Part shown: one piece after another, positions 1-7,016 of the stretch
Numbering within the stretch: position 1 is the stretch's first letter
How the letters are laid out: every line of letters starts with the position of its first letter
DNA from: Roseithermus sacchariphilus
GTDB lineage: Bacteria > Bacteroidota > Rhodothermia > Rhodothermales > MEBIC09517
Direction of reading: 5' to 3'
DNA: 64,000 nt
Assembly (NCBI GenBank): GCA_003285105.1
Contig: CP030158.1
Coordinates: 2,332,501 to 2,396,500 of the forward strand
Position numbers and translations under genes: made by a program
The notes under the pieces: generated by a model
What the model was told of the DNA's origin: nothing
The model's input: the letters and a program-made list of their open reading frames with translations, nothing else
Database searches by the model: none

Positions 1-2
1 CC

Positions 3-209
3 AGCCCTGACAGCAACGCACATATGCGGCTTCTTCTCCTCTATGAGGGACGATGCGATCTGGCAGATCTGTTTGATCGCTACCGCCGAGACATTCGCAA
101 CCGGCTCGATCTCATCCACGGCGAATCTCTGAAAACCAGGGCCTCCCATGCTACGCTCGAAGATGTACGAGGCCTCGTCAGGGTGTTACGTTTTGCCCTG
201 AGGGGGTGA
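3..209 (+). CDS. hypothetical protein, 5' end outside window
   Basis: This frame is open from the window edge to a TGA at 207-209. The first ATG is at 24, which would give 61 residues, but the frame may start further upstream. The product is charged and helix-rich (repeated Arg, Asp and Leu) with no motif I recognise. Its TGA overlaps the GTG start of the next gene (GTGA at 206-209), so the two are probably translationally coupled. Reality and function are both uncertain. Confidence 0.35.
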   Translation, partial: SPDSNAHMRLLLLYEGRCDLADLFDRYRRDIRNRLDLIHGESLKTRASHATLEDVRGLVRVLRFALRG

Positions 210-727
210 ATGCCTTGGCCATGGATATTCTTTCTCCACTCCTTCGCCCCCACCTGTGGTATGACCGCCCCACGCTCGTAAACGACGGGCGCCTGATCCC
301 CGAGGCCGGCGGTATTTATGCCTGGTACTTCGACGAAGCCCCACCCGAAGTGCCCGTCTCGGATTGCCATACGCACCGGGGGTGGAAACTTCTCTATGTG
401 GGCATCTCGCCGTCTCGCCCCGTCGTTCGGCGGACGGCGCATCAGACCCTGCGCAAGCGGCTACAAGCCCACCTGAGCGGCAACGCCGAGGGATCCACGC
501 TGCGCAGGACGCTGGGTATCCTGCTGGCGGAGACCCTGGGCATTGCTCTGAGACGCGTAGGGAGTTCCGGGCGGCGGATGACGTTCACGCCTGATGGAGA
601 AGCACGGCTCTCGGCCTGGATGGACCGGCACGTACGGATAGCCTGGCTGGTCTGCGACACCCCCTGGGCGCTGGAGTCGGTGATGCTGGAGACCTGTTCG
701 TTGCCGCTGAACTTGATAAGGCAATGA
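206..727 (+). CDS. GIY-YIG nuclease-like protein
   Basis: The 173-residue product has a GIY-YIG-like N-terminal core: GIYAWYF near residues 36-42, LLYVGIS near 63-69, and an RKRLQAHL segment near 83-90 that corresponds to the family's conserved Arg helix. GIY-YIG domains cut DNA in repair enzymes, homing endonucleases and some restriction enzymes. This one stands alone, without a UvrC or intron-type DNA-binding extension, so its substrate cannot be named. The start is the GTG at 206, which overlaps the upstream stop codon; an ATG at 221 is an alternative. It lies just outside the integrase gene, so it may be element cargo or flanking chromosome. Confidence 0.6.
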   Translation: MNALAMDILSPLLRPHLWYDRPTLVNDGRLIPEAGGIYAWYFDEAPPEVPVSDCHTHRGWKLLYVGISPSRPVVRRTAHQTLRKRLQAHLSGNAEGSTLRRTLGILLAETLGIALRRVGSSGRRMTFTPDGEARLSAWMDRHVRIAWLVCDTPWALESVMLETCSLPLNLIRQ

Positions 728-805
728 CCATCATCCCTTTGCGCCTCGTCTGAAGCAGCTCCGGAAAGCGGCCCGCGTGCAGGCGGCGCAGTTACCCATC
801 GTCCG

Positions 806-1918
806 CTAACGCGCATACCCTGCAAAGGCCCGCTCCACCTGCTCCCTGACCGCCCCCGCGAACACATCGGCGTAGGTGCGCGCGGTGATGCGGATGTCGC
901 TGTGGCCGAGGAGCTTCTGGATCGTGCGCAACGGCACACCGGCCGAGGCCAGCACGGTGCCGTACGTCTTACGCAGGCTGTGGAACGTCAGCGACTCCGG
1001 GAGTTGGGCCATCCGCCGGTATTTCCTGAAAAGACGGCTGGTGCGGGCGTAGCTGAGGCGTCCCTCGCCGCCCGGGCTCTGAAACACGTAGCCGCCCTGC
1101 CACCCCCGCTCCGCATAGAGGCGCCGCAGCACCTCGGCGGCATCAGGGCTGATGTGGACCGTACGCTCATCGCCCGTCTTGGTACGGTGCTCCCGGCGGT
1201 TGCTGCGCACGACGACCAGCGCCTCCTCCACGTTCACGTCCGCCCATTGGAGCGCGCAGAGCTCGCCCAGGCGCAGCCCGCTGCCGGCGGCAAAACGCAC
1301 CACGTCGGCAAACCAGAGGATCTCCCCCGCACGCGCACCCCGCATCCGGTGATGCGCCTCGATGGTAGTCAGCAGCCGGTCCAGCTGCTCCACCGTGAGG
1401 TAGTTGACCGCTTTCCGAGGCGCTTTCGGACGACGGATCTCGTCGCAGGGGTTCTGGGGCGCATACCCGGCCGTGACGCAGAACGTGAAGAAGGTATTCA
1501 GCCGGGCATAGTACGTGCACCGGGTGTAGTCGGCCAGGCCGGGCTGGTGAATGAAGCGCCGCACGTCCTGCACCGTGACCCGATCGACCGTGATCTCCGG
1601 TGCCAGGAACGAGGCAAAGCGCTCCAGCACACGCAAACGCTGCCGGGTGGAATGCCGTCCGTAGCCCTCGGCCTCACGATGCCGGGCATAGGCGGCGATG
1701 GCTTCGGACAGGAGGACGGTGCGGCGGAGGGCCTCCTGCCAGGGGTCGTAGTCGCCGCGCATGTAGGCGTCGCTCAGTTCGATGAACCGCCGCTGCGCGT
1801 CGCGCTGGTTCTTCGTGCCCAGGGCCACCCACTTGCGCCCGCGGTGCCGGTCGTAAAAGTCGGCGTAGTACGATCCTTTCTTCTTCCTCAGCCGGGGTGC
1901 TCTACGTGCGGGGATCAT
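806..1918 (-). CDS. tyrosine recombinase / phage-type integrase
   Basis: This 370-residue site-specific recombinase probably integrates and excises the element that follows. An Arg/Lys-rich N-terminus (Arm-type start, YYADFYD near 17-23) precedes a SAM-like core-binding domain (about 70-155) and a catalytic domain. Visible catalytic residues are Arg in GSGLRLGEL, Lys in RTKTGDER, HSLRKTYG (HxxR), GHSDI and the nucleophile Tyr in ARTYADV near the C-terminus. I chose the ATG at 1918 because the frame upstream (to 2113) is low-complexity Arg/Ser/Pro sequence opposite the PIN gene. It sits at the left of the mobile region, with a tRNA-Leu gene at the right end. A target inside or beside that tRNA is an inference. 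Confidence 0.93.
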   Translation of the reverse strand: MIPARRAPRLRKKKGSYYADFYDRHRGRKWVALGTKNQRDAQRRFIELSDAYMRGDYDPWQEALRRTVLLSEAIAAYARHREAEGYGRHSTRQRLRVLERFASFLAPEITVDRVTVQDVRRFIHQPGLADYTRCTYYARLNTFFTFCVTAGYAPQNPCDEIRRPKAPRKAVNYLTVEQLDRLLTTIEAHHRMRGARAGEILWFADVVRFAAGSGLRLGELCALQWADVNVEEALVVVRSNRREHRTKTGDERTVHISPDAAEVLRRLYAERGWQGGYVFQSPGGEGRLSYARTSRLFRKYRRMAQLPESLTFHSLRKTYGTVLASAGVPLRTIQKLLGHSDIRITARTYADVFAGAVREQVERAFAGYAR

Positions 1919-1961
1919 GGCAGGTCGGGTGCAAGGGTTTGACGTGAACGGGAAGGCCGGC

Positions 1962-2372
1962 TCAGGCGAGCGCGGCGAGCAACTCGGCCGGCGTGTAGAC
2001 GGACAGCGTGGCCGCCCGGAAGTCCGGCGCGTTGCGGGTAACGAGGCCGTCGGCGCCGGCGAGGCGGGCCGCCTCGTGCAGCACCGCGTCCTCGAAGTCC
2101 TTCCAGCCCGCACCGAGCGCGGCCTCGATCGTCTGGCGCGTCACCGGGAGCACCTCGAAGCGGCGCAGCAGGTGCGCGAGGTCGTCCCGCGTCTGGGCCG
2201 GGCCGTAGGCGCGTTCGAGGAAGTAGGCCAGCGTCGTCAGCGTCGTGGCGGCCAGGCATCCCTCGAGCCGCCCGGTCTCCACCGCATCGAGGAGCCGGAC
2301 GGCGTTGTGCTGGTGCGGCGCCCGCGCCAGCAGGGCGTCGAGGAGGACGTTCGTGTCGAAGAGGATGCGCAT
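1962..2372 (-). CDS. PIN-domain toxin (VapC-like)
   Basis: The 136-residue PIN-domain protein is a predicted Mg-dependent RNase toxin. It opens with the PIN signature FDTNVLLD (first acidic residue Asp6). An acidic Glu lies in YFLERA in the middle, and FEDAVLHEAA followed by LVTRNAPDF supplies the C-terminal acidic/Asn motif. Size and order match the VapC type. The gene begins 3 nt after the stop of the upstream ribbon-helix-helix-like gene (2376-2660), a typical antitoxin-toxin order. It probably serves as a maintenance module for the element. Confidence 0.88.
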   Translation of the reverse strand: MRILFDTNVLLDALLARAPHQHNAVRLLDAVETGRLEGCLAATTLTTLAYFLERAYGPAQTRDDLAHLLRRFEVLPVTRQTIEAALGAGWKDFEDAVLHEAARLAGADGLVTRNAPDFRAATLSVYTPAELLAALA

Positions 2373-2375
2373 GGC

Positions 2376-2660
2376 CTACCGGTGCTTTTCTTCGAGGTAG
2401 CGGTAGTAATCCTCCTCATCCAGATCGACGGCCGGCTTGCGCCCCAGGAGCGACCGCGTCCAGGGCGAGAGGCGATCCTTCCAGTCCTCCTCGGCCTGTG
2501 GCGGGCGCTCCGCTTCCACCTGCCGGGCGAGCGCCCTGAAATACCCGGCGACGAGCCGGGAGAGCGAGGTGCCGTGCTCGTCGGCGTACCGTTTGGCGGC
2601 CTCGATGAGGTCGCGGTCGAGGCGCAATGTGAGCTTGGTGCGGGGCGATGACTCGGGCAT
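2376..2660 (-). CDS. DUF6364-like antitoxin, ribbon-helix-helix type
   Basis: The 94-residue protein has an N-terminal stretch (TKLTLRLDRDLIEAAKRYA, then GTSLSRLV) that matches the ribbon-helix-helix DNA-binding pattern of DUF6364 antitoxins. The acidic, aromatic C-terminus (DEEDYYRYLEE) is the kind of tail that wraps the partner toxin. It is the first gene of a two-gene operon with the PIN toxin. The expected role is to neutralise the toxin and autorepress the operon. The fold is read from sequence pattern only. Confidence 0.75.
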   Translation of the reverse strand: MPESSPRTKLTLRLDRDLIEAAKRYADEHGTSLSRLVAGYFRALARQVEAERPPQAEEDWKDRLSPWTRSLLGRKPAVDLDEEDYYRYLEEKHR

Positions 2661-2728
2661 GGCGACAGGGGTTCAGGTAGTGTGACGTACACCGTGCGCA
2701 TTTGTGTACGTCAGCGTGTTCGGGCGGT

Positions 2729-3535
2729 TCAGGCCGGGCGCAGGTAGAAGACCACCTTGCCGATGACCTCGCACGTGCAGGTCATGCCGGTGACCTCGGA
2801 GCGGTACGTGTTGGGCGTGTCGGCCTCGGGCAGGGGGCGGAGCATCTCGCTCCGGTAGGCCGGGTTGACGGGGATGATCTCGAGCACGCCGCCGCCGAAG
2901 CGCTGCACCTTCTTCACCAGCACCAGGTCGTCGAGGCGCAGCACGTAGATGCCGGCGTCGCTGACGGCCTGCACGGGCTCGTAGACCACCGTGTCGTTGG
3001 CGCGGATCTCCGGTTCCATCGAGTCGCCGACGACCTTGATGGAGCGGAGGCGGTCGGGGTTGGTGTTGGTCAGGCGGGCGATCTCGTCGCGGGAGAAGGC
3101 GTCGTAGCGTTCCGCCTCGCCGGCGCCGTTGTCGTAGCCGTACCCGGCCGAGGCGTGCCCGACGCGGGGGATGAGCACGATGCGGCTCGGGTCGAACTCG
3201 GGCCGGGCGCCGTCGCGCTCCACCGGCAGGCGCCGGCCTTCGGAGGGCGGGACGACCGCAGCCTGTTCAGCGCCGAACGATCGTTCGGCACCGCCTTCCA
3301 GCCCCAGGTCGCTCCACGAGAGGCCCAGGATCTCCACCAGCACCGGCAGATACTTGGTGCCCGGCAGCTTCTCGCCGCGCGTCCAGTTGCTGACGGTGCT
3401 CTGGCCGGGCCGCGAGCCGATGCGCGCCTCGATGGCCTCGGCAAGCGCCTCCTGCGTCAGCCCCAGCCGCGTCATCGCCTCCCCCACACGGCGGACGAAC
3501 AGCTCCGGGTCGATCACTTTTTTGACACGCGGCAT
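2729..3535 (-). CDS. XRE-S24 repressor (CI/LexA-like) of the element
   Basis: This 268-residue regulator has an N-terminal XRE helix-turn-helix (about 10-75: LTQEALAEAI, then STVSNWTRGEKLP) and a C-terminal S24 self-cleaving domain. Visible S24 features are an Ala-Gly pair in GHASAGYG as candidate cleavage site, the nucleophile Ser in VVGDSMEP and the general-base Lys in LVLVKKVQR. Such proteins hold temperate elements quiescent and self-cleave on RecA activation. The gene diverges from the early operon at 3649, as expected for a CI-type switch. The linker between the domains contains one copy of the 18-bp palindrome, read as AERSFG. Confidence 0.9.
   Translation of the reverse strand: MPRVKKVIDPELFVRRVGEAMTRLGLTQEALAEAIEARIGSRPGQSTVSNWTRGEKLPGTKYLPVLVEILGLSWSDLGLEGGAERSFGAEQAAVVPPSEGRRLPVERDGARPEFDPSRIVLIPRVGHASAGYGYDNGAGEAERYDAFSRDEIARLTNTNPDRLRSIKVVGDSMEPEIRANDTVVYEPVQAVSDAGIYVLRLDDLVLVKKVQRFGGGVLEIIPVNPAYRSEMLRPLPEADTPNTYRSEVTGMTCTCEVIGKVVFYLRPA
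3272..3289. repeat. 18-bp perfect palindrome, copy 1
   Basis: GCCGAACGATCGTTCGGC, identical on both strands. It lies inside the repressor gene, in the linker between HTH and S24 domains, and is read in frame as AERSFG. Four more identical copies lie at 4593, 7232, 7522 and 12789. Confidence 0.97.
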
Positions 3536-3648
3536 ATGTGTAAGTATTGTTTAGTGATAAAAGGAGATTTATATTGAGGCCACAGGAAGGCCTCTACGGT
3601 GTAATATACGCTGTGAGGTGATCGGTAACAATATGTGCGGTGATAATT
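3536..3648. promoter_or_regulatory. divergent control region of the element switch
   Basis: This AT-rich spacer separates the CI-like repressor (minus) from the early operon (plus). It contains AGTGATAA at 3553-3560, a GTGATAA at 3640-3646 running into the start region of the next gene, and an inverted repeat GAGGCC-N7-GGCCTC at 3576-3594. The GTGATAA motif recurs three times in the element's other AT-rich region (13909, 13941, 13953), which makes it a candidate repressor half-site. No -35/-10 pair is assigned. Confidence 0.6.
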
Positions 3649-3903
3649 ATGATCGCCAATCGCAAACCCTGCTGGATGGACGGCACGCTCGTCCCCTTCG
3701 ACGAGTACCTGCGGCGCGTCGAGGCGGCCCGACGCCGGGCCGAGGCGCTGTGCCTGACGCGCACCTGGATCGCCGCGCAGATCGGCCGCAGCCGGGGCCA
3801 CACCACGCGCGTGCTCGCCGGACAGGATCGCGGCGTCGAGACGCTGCTGCGCATCGAGGCGCTGCTGCGCCGCGTCGAGGCCGGGGAGGTGGCCCCGCGA
3901 TGA
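3649..3903 (+). CDS. small helix-turn-helix protein (Cro/CII position)
   Basis: This 84-residue basic protein contains a likely HTH near the middle (LTRTWIAAQIGRSRGHTTRVLAG), followed by a helical C-terminus. It is the first gene of the plus-strand operon, opposite the CI-like repressor, the position of Cro or CII in lambdoid elements. The ATG at 3649 is preferred over a GTG at 3640 that falls in the regulatory spacer. Its stop overlaps the next start (ATGA, 3900-3903). It is probably a regulator, but the family is not identified. Confidence 0.6.
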   Translation: MIANRKPCWMDGTLVPFDEYLRRVEAARRRAEALCLTRTWIAAQIGRSRGHTTRVLAGQDRGVETLLRIEALLRRVEAGEVAPR

Positions 3904-4991
3904 GCATCCTCCGCGCCCCGACACGCCCCCACGGCTTCGCGGTCATCGACCGCCGCACGCTGGCCGACGAGCGCCTCTCCTGGGCCGCCCGGGGCCTGCT
4001 CGCCTACCTGCTCTCGCTCCCCGACGACTGGCAGGTGCGCCCCGGACACCTGGCCGGCCGCGCCCCCTGCTCGGACTACCGCCTCCGGCAGGCCCTGGCC
4101 GAACTCCAGGCCTGCGGCTACGCCCGCGTCCAGCGACGCCGCCGCCGCGACGGCAAGCTCGCCGGCAGCACCTGGCTCATCGCCGAACGCCCCGAACTGC
4201 TCGAACCGGATGAGGCCGAGCCGGATGAGGAGGAGCCGGACGAGGCCGAGCCGGATGAGGAGGAGCCGGACGAAGCCGAGCCGGATGAGGAGGAGCCGGA
4301 CGAAGCCGAGCCGGATGAGGCCGAGCCCGCTCCGGCGAAGCCGTATCGCCATATCCGCCTCGTGGCACCGCACGCCGCGAAGAAAACGCCGTTTCCGGGC
4401 GATACGGCCACATCGCGATCCACCGAGAACCGGCCATCACCGGGAGCCGGTGTTTCCCGGGACTCGGCCCATTCGCCCCCCTTACCAAGCATAGAAGAAC
4501 AACCAAGTATTAAAACAGCAGCAACACCCTGCTCGGGCGACGGCATCCACCGGCTGGGGACTCTGCTTCCGGTGCCGGACACCCCGCCGGATGCCGAACG
4601 ATCGTTCGGCCATGCTGCTGCTGCTCTGGAAAAGAAGAACCTGCTGTTTCTGTTGACGAGCCGCGGCGTGGATGCGCCCGTGGCTCGGCGGCTCGTCGAG
4701 CGCTTCCCGGCGGAACGCATCCGTCGTCAGGTGGCGAGCTTCGACCGTGAACGCCCCGCCTCGGTGGGCTGGCTCGTGAAGGCCATCGAGCACGACTACG
4801 CGCCCCGCACCGCCGGGGCCGCGGAGCCGGAACTGCTCACCTACCAGCAGATGCTCCGCTGGTGCGAGGCGAACGGCGGGCTGCACCGCACCGCCGAGTT
4901 CGAGGTCGTCCGCCGGCCCGACGGCACCACCCGCTTCAAACTGGCCGCAAGGGCCGTGTCACACGGCCAACGCGGCCCTTCGGCCCCATGA
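3900..4991 (+). CDS. winged-helix, replication-initiation-like protein
   Basis: The 363-residue product has an N-terminal winged-helix domain (about 1-95: FAVIDRRTLADERLSWAARG, then LLAYLLSLPDDWQV) of the sort seen in phage and plasmid replisome-organiser proteins. An acidic low-complexity segment (EPDEA/EPDEE repeats, about 102-142) and a disordered linker follow. A C-terminal helical module (about 240-300: LLFLLTSRGVDAPVARRLVE, then VGWLVKAIEHDYAPR) is common at the end of such proteins. Two palindromic repeats are read through, one near residue 233 (AERSFG) and one as the last 15 residues. It overlaps its upstream neighbour by ATGA and its downstream neighbour likewise. A role in element replication is inferred. 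Confidence 0.62.
   Translation: MSILRAPTRPHGFAVIDRRTLADERLSWAARGLLAYLLSLPDDWQVRPGHLAGRAPCSDYRLRQALAELQACGYARVQRRRRRDGKLAGSTWLIAERPELLEPDEAEPDEEEPDEAEPDEEEPDEAEPDEEEPDEAEPDEAEPAPAKPYRHIRLVAPHAAKKTPFPGDTATSRSTENRPSPGAGVSRDSAHSPPLPSIEEQPSIKTAATPCSGDGIHRLGTLLPVPDTPPDAERSFGHAAAALEKKNLLFLLTSRGVDAPVARRLVERFPAERIRRQVASFDRERPASVGWLVKAIEHDYAPRTAGAAEPELLTYQQMLRWCEANGGLHRTAEFEVVRRPDGTTRFKLAARAVSHGQRGPSAP
4203..4326 (+). repeat. 30-bp tandem minisatellite encoding EPDEAEPDEE
   Basis: Four tandem units of 30 bp lie inside the replication-like gene, each encoding EPDEAEPDEE (the last unit ends EPDEAE). Units differ by a few synonymous changes. The period is a multiple of three, so copy-number changes keep the frame. 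Confidence 0.85.
4593..4610. repeat. 18-bp perfect palindrome, copy 2
   Basis: GCCGAACGATCGTTCGGC inside the replication-like gene, in frame as AERSFG, in the low-complexity linker before the C-terminal helical module. Confidence 0.97.
4943..4986. repeat. 44-bp nested palindromic element, copy A
   Basis: This 44-bp sequence is repeated exactly at 5032-5075. It holds GGCCGC...GCGGCC outer arms and an inner hairpin GGCCGTGT-C-ACACGGCC. It forms the C-terminal codons of the replication-like protein. Confidence 0.95.
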
Positions 4992-5344
4992 ACCCCACGA
5001 CGCACACCCCCGCACCGCTGCCGAACGATCAGGCCGCAAGGGCCGTGTCACACGGCCAACGCGGCCCTTCGGCCCATGACCTGGCCGCGCTCCGGGCGCA
5101 CCTGGCCGAGTTGGCCGCCCGGCAGGCCCGCATCGAAGACCTGCTCGTCCGCCTCTCGGCCGGCAAGCACCTGGAGCTGCTCACGACCGAGGACGTCCGC
5201 CGCATCCTCGGCATCGGCCGCACGAAGCTGAACGAGCTGATCGCCTCGGGAGAGCTGCCCATGTGGAAGCTGGGCGGCGAGCGCCGCATCACGCGGGCCG
5301 GGCTGGAGGCCTACATCCGGGCGCAGGCACGGGGAGGGCGATGA
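4988..5344 (+). CDS. excisionase/MerR-like helix-turn-helix protein
   Basis: This 118-residue protein carries a C-terminal HTH_17 (excisionase family) domain: LLTTEDVRRILGIGRTKLNE, then SGELPMWKLGGERRITRAGL (about 65-110). Such proteins bend DNA to direct excision or act as small regulators. A short coiled coil (about 38-60) precedes the HTH. The N-terminal 30 residues are largely encoded by copy B of the palindromic element, so this part is probably a late acquisition. It overlaps its neighbours by 4 nt on both sides (ATGA). An Xis role alongside the integrase is likely but not proven. Confidence 0.8.
   Translation: MNPTTHTPAPLPNDQAARAVSHGQRGPSAHDLAALRAHLAELAARQARIEDLLVRLSAGKHLELLTTEDVRRILGIGRTKLNELIASGELPMWKLGGERRITRAGLEAYIRAQARGGR
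5020..5075. repeat. nested palindromic element, copy B with GCCGAA/TTCGGC outer arms
   Basis: It begins GCCGAACGATC (half of the 18-bp palindrome) and continues into the exact 44-bp repeat of 4943-4986, which ends ...CTTCGGCCC. The outermost arms are GCCGAA (5020-5025) and TTCGGC (5068-5073). The unit therefore looks like the 18-bp palindrome split by an inserted hairpin. Confidence 0.9.
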
Positions 5345-5973
5345 CCGTGCGACGCCGCTTCCCCCATAACGCCCTGCTCGACACCACGCCGGACGGCCTG
5401 GCCCTCATCCGCCGCTGCGAGCGCTTCGCCGGGCGCTGGTACCGCTGCCCCGCCGGCGTCTGGACGATCGGCTACGGCACCACCGAGCACCTGCTGCCGG
5501 GCATCCACCGGCAGACGCTCCCCGGCCCCATCACGAAGGCCGACGCCGAACGCCTCCTCCGCCGCAGCCTCATCCAGGTCTTCGAGCCCGCCGTCGAACG
5601 CCTCGTCCGCGCCGACCTCACGGCCAACCAGTTCTCCGCGCTCGTCTCGTTCGTCTACAACGTCGGCGTGCCCCGCTTCGCCCGCTCGACGCTCCTGCGC
5701 AAGCTCAACCGCAGCGACTACGACGGGGCCGCCGCCGAGTTCGAGCGGTGGGTCTACGCCGGCGGGCAGCGCCTCCGGGGCCTCGTGCACCGCCGCCGCG
5801 CCGAACGCACCCTCTTCGAGACGCCGGACGACCCGCCGGGCGCGCTCCGCCTCACCGGCCTCGAGCCGCTCCCGCCCGTCCGCGTCGAGCCCTCGCCCAC
5901 CGCGCCGAACGATCCGGCCGCGTTACGCGGCCCTTCGACCCTGAATCGCCCCCACAACCCGCGCCTGCCCTGA
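5341..5973 (+). CDS. GH24 phage-type lysozyme / endolysin
   Basis: This 210-residue muramidase should cleave the MurNAc-GlcNAc bond of peptidoglycan. The catalytic signature is Glu in CERFAGRWY, then Cys after 8 residues and Thr after 5 more (WTIGYGTT): the E-8aa-C-5aa-T pattern of R21-type endolysins. The conserved FSALVSFVYNVG and GLVHRRRAER segments follow. No signal peptide is seen, so export would need a holin or other route. The ATG at 5341 overlaps the excisionase-like gene's stop. The Pro-rich C-terminal tail contains a shortened palindromic element (5904-5937). A close paralogue lies at 50616-51221 in the chromosome. Confidence 0.9.
   Translation: MTVRRRFPHNALLDTTPDGLALIRRCERFAGRWYRCPAGVWTIGYGTTEHLLPGIHRQTLPGPITKADAERLLRRSLIQVFEPAVERLVRADLTANQFSALVSFVYNVGVPRFARSTLLRKLNRSDYDGAAAEFERWVYAGGQRLRGLVHRRRAERTLFETPDDPPGALRLTGLEPLPPVRVEPSPTAPNDPAALRGPSTLNRPHNPRLP
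5904..5937. repeat. short form of the nested palindrome
   Basis: GCCGAACGATC is followed by GGCCGCG-TTA-CGCGGCC and CTTCG, inside the C-terminal tail of the endolysin gene. A related hairpin GGCCGCG-TCA-CGCGGCC occurs at 7046-7062 near the start of the gene at 7017. Confidence 0.85.
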
Positions 5974-6332
5974 TGGATCTCCTGCCCGGCATCGACCTCG
6001 CCAGCGTGCTCGTCGGGGCCGTCAGCGGCCTCGTGGGGGCGGTGCTGACGTTCCTGGCCACGCGGCGGCAGCACGAGGTGTCCGAGCGGTCGGTCTACAT
6101 CGCCGCCGTGGAGGGGCTGACGGCGTCGCTGCGGGCGGAGATCGAGCGGGTCAACGAGGCCCGGCGCGCGATGAAGGCGCGGATCGAGGCGCTGGAGCAG
6201 CGCATCGCGGAGCTGGAGGCGCGGGAGCGGACGCTGCAGGCCCGCATCGACGAGCTGGAGCGCGAGCGCGACCGCCTCCGCGACGACCTCCGCCGACACA
6301 TCAATGGCAACCCGCCGGAGGAATCGCCATGA
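5973..6332 (+). CDS. membrane-anchored coiled-coil protein (holin/spanin position)
   Basis: This 119-residue protein has one hydrophobic segment near residues 8-30 (ASVLVGAVSGLVGAVLTFLA). A long charged coiled coil of Glu/Arg heptads (about 45-110) follows. It starts at the TGATG overlap with the endolysin stop and ends in an ATGA overlap with the next gene. Position and layout resemble an Rz-like or holin-accessory protein of a lysis cassette, but there is no sequence signature for either. Confidence 0.65.
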   Translation: MDLLPGIDLASVLVGAVSGLVGAVLTFLATRRQHEVSERSVYIAAVEGLTASLRAEIERVNEARRAMKARIEALEQRIAELEARERTLQARIDELERERDRLRDDLRRHINGNPPEESP

Positions 6333-7009
6333 CGTACCGGCCCCGTATCGCCTTCAGCCGAAGGGCCGCCCGGTGGCTGCTCGCGCTGCTCGTGCTCGCG
6401 GCCGTGATGTGGCTCGGGCGGTCTTGCTCGCGGCCCTCCGCCCCGCCGCCGGCCACGCCGTCCGGGCGGGTCGAGGCCCCGGCGCCGCTCCTGCCACGGG
6501 CCGACGCCGTCACGGTGGCCCGGCGAATTGACACCGCGACCGTTGCCACGGAGCGCATTGCCGTCCGGGGCGGCCGCCGGTACGCCGCCACGGTGACGGT
6601 CGAAGCCGAAGGCACCGGTGTCGTGCTCGGCGTCCGGCGCGTCGATCCGGGCTGGTTCGCCGAGTTCCGCCTCGAGCGCCCCGACCGCGTGGCCGTCGAC
6701 GTGCTGCCCGGCTACGAGGCCGACGTGCTGACGGTGGCGCAGCGCCTGCCCGTCTTCGACGTCGAGGCGGCCCCGCAGGTGGGCCTCGGCCTCGGGCCAC
6801 GCGGCGTCTCCGGCGTGGCGGCGCTGACCGTCGTGCGCGCCTGGGGCGTCCATCTCGGCGGCTTCGCGGCGGTGGCCTTCCGGCCCGGCCGTCGTCGCCT
6901 TCATACCGGCGGCTACGCCTCGGTGCGCCCGCGCCCGGCCTTCTCCGTCGGCCTCGGCGTCGATGCGCTCACACGCCGTCCAATCCTCACCCTCACCCTT
7001 AACCTGTAA
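6329..7009 (+). CDS. membrane-anchored protein of unknown function
   Basis: This 226-residue product has an N-terminal basic stretch and a hydrophobic anchor (about 14-30: RWLLALLVLAAVMWLG). A Pro/Ala-rich linker follows, then a C-terminal region (about 65-226) of alternating hydrophobic and polar residues that looks beta-rich. Cys33, just after the anchor, is not in a proper lipobox. It is the fourth gene of the ATGA-overlapped chain from the endolysin. I do not recognise the family. A periplasmic or outer-membrane-facing domain is the likeliest reading. Confidence 0.6.
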   Translation: MTYRPRIAFSRRAARWLLALLVLAAVMWLGRSCSRPSAPPPATPSGRVEAPAPLLPRADAVTVARRIDTATVATERIAVRGGRRYAATVTVEAEGTGVVLGVRRVDPGWFAEFRLERPDRVAVDVLPGYEADVLTVAQRLPVFDVEAAPQVGLGLGPRGVSGVAALTVVRAWGVHLGGFAAVAFRPGRRRLHTGGYASVRPRPAFSVGLGVDALTRRPILTLTLNL

Positions 7010-7016
7010 CCCCGCT

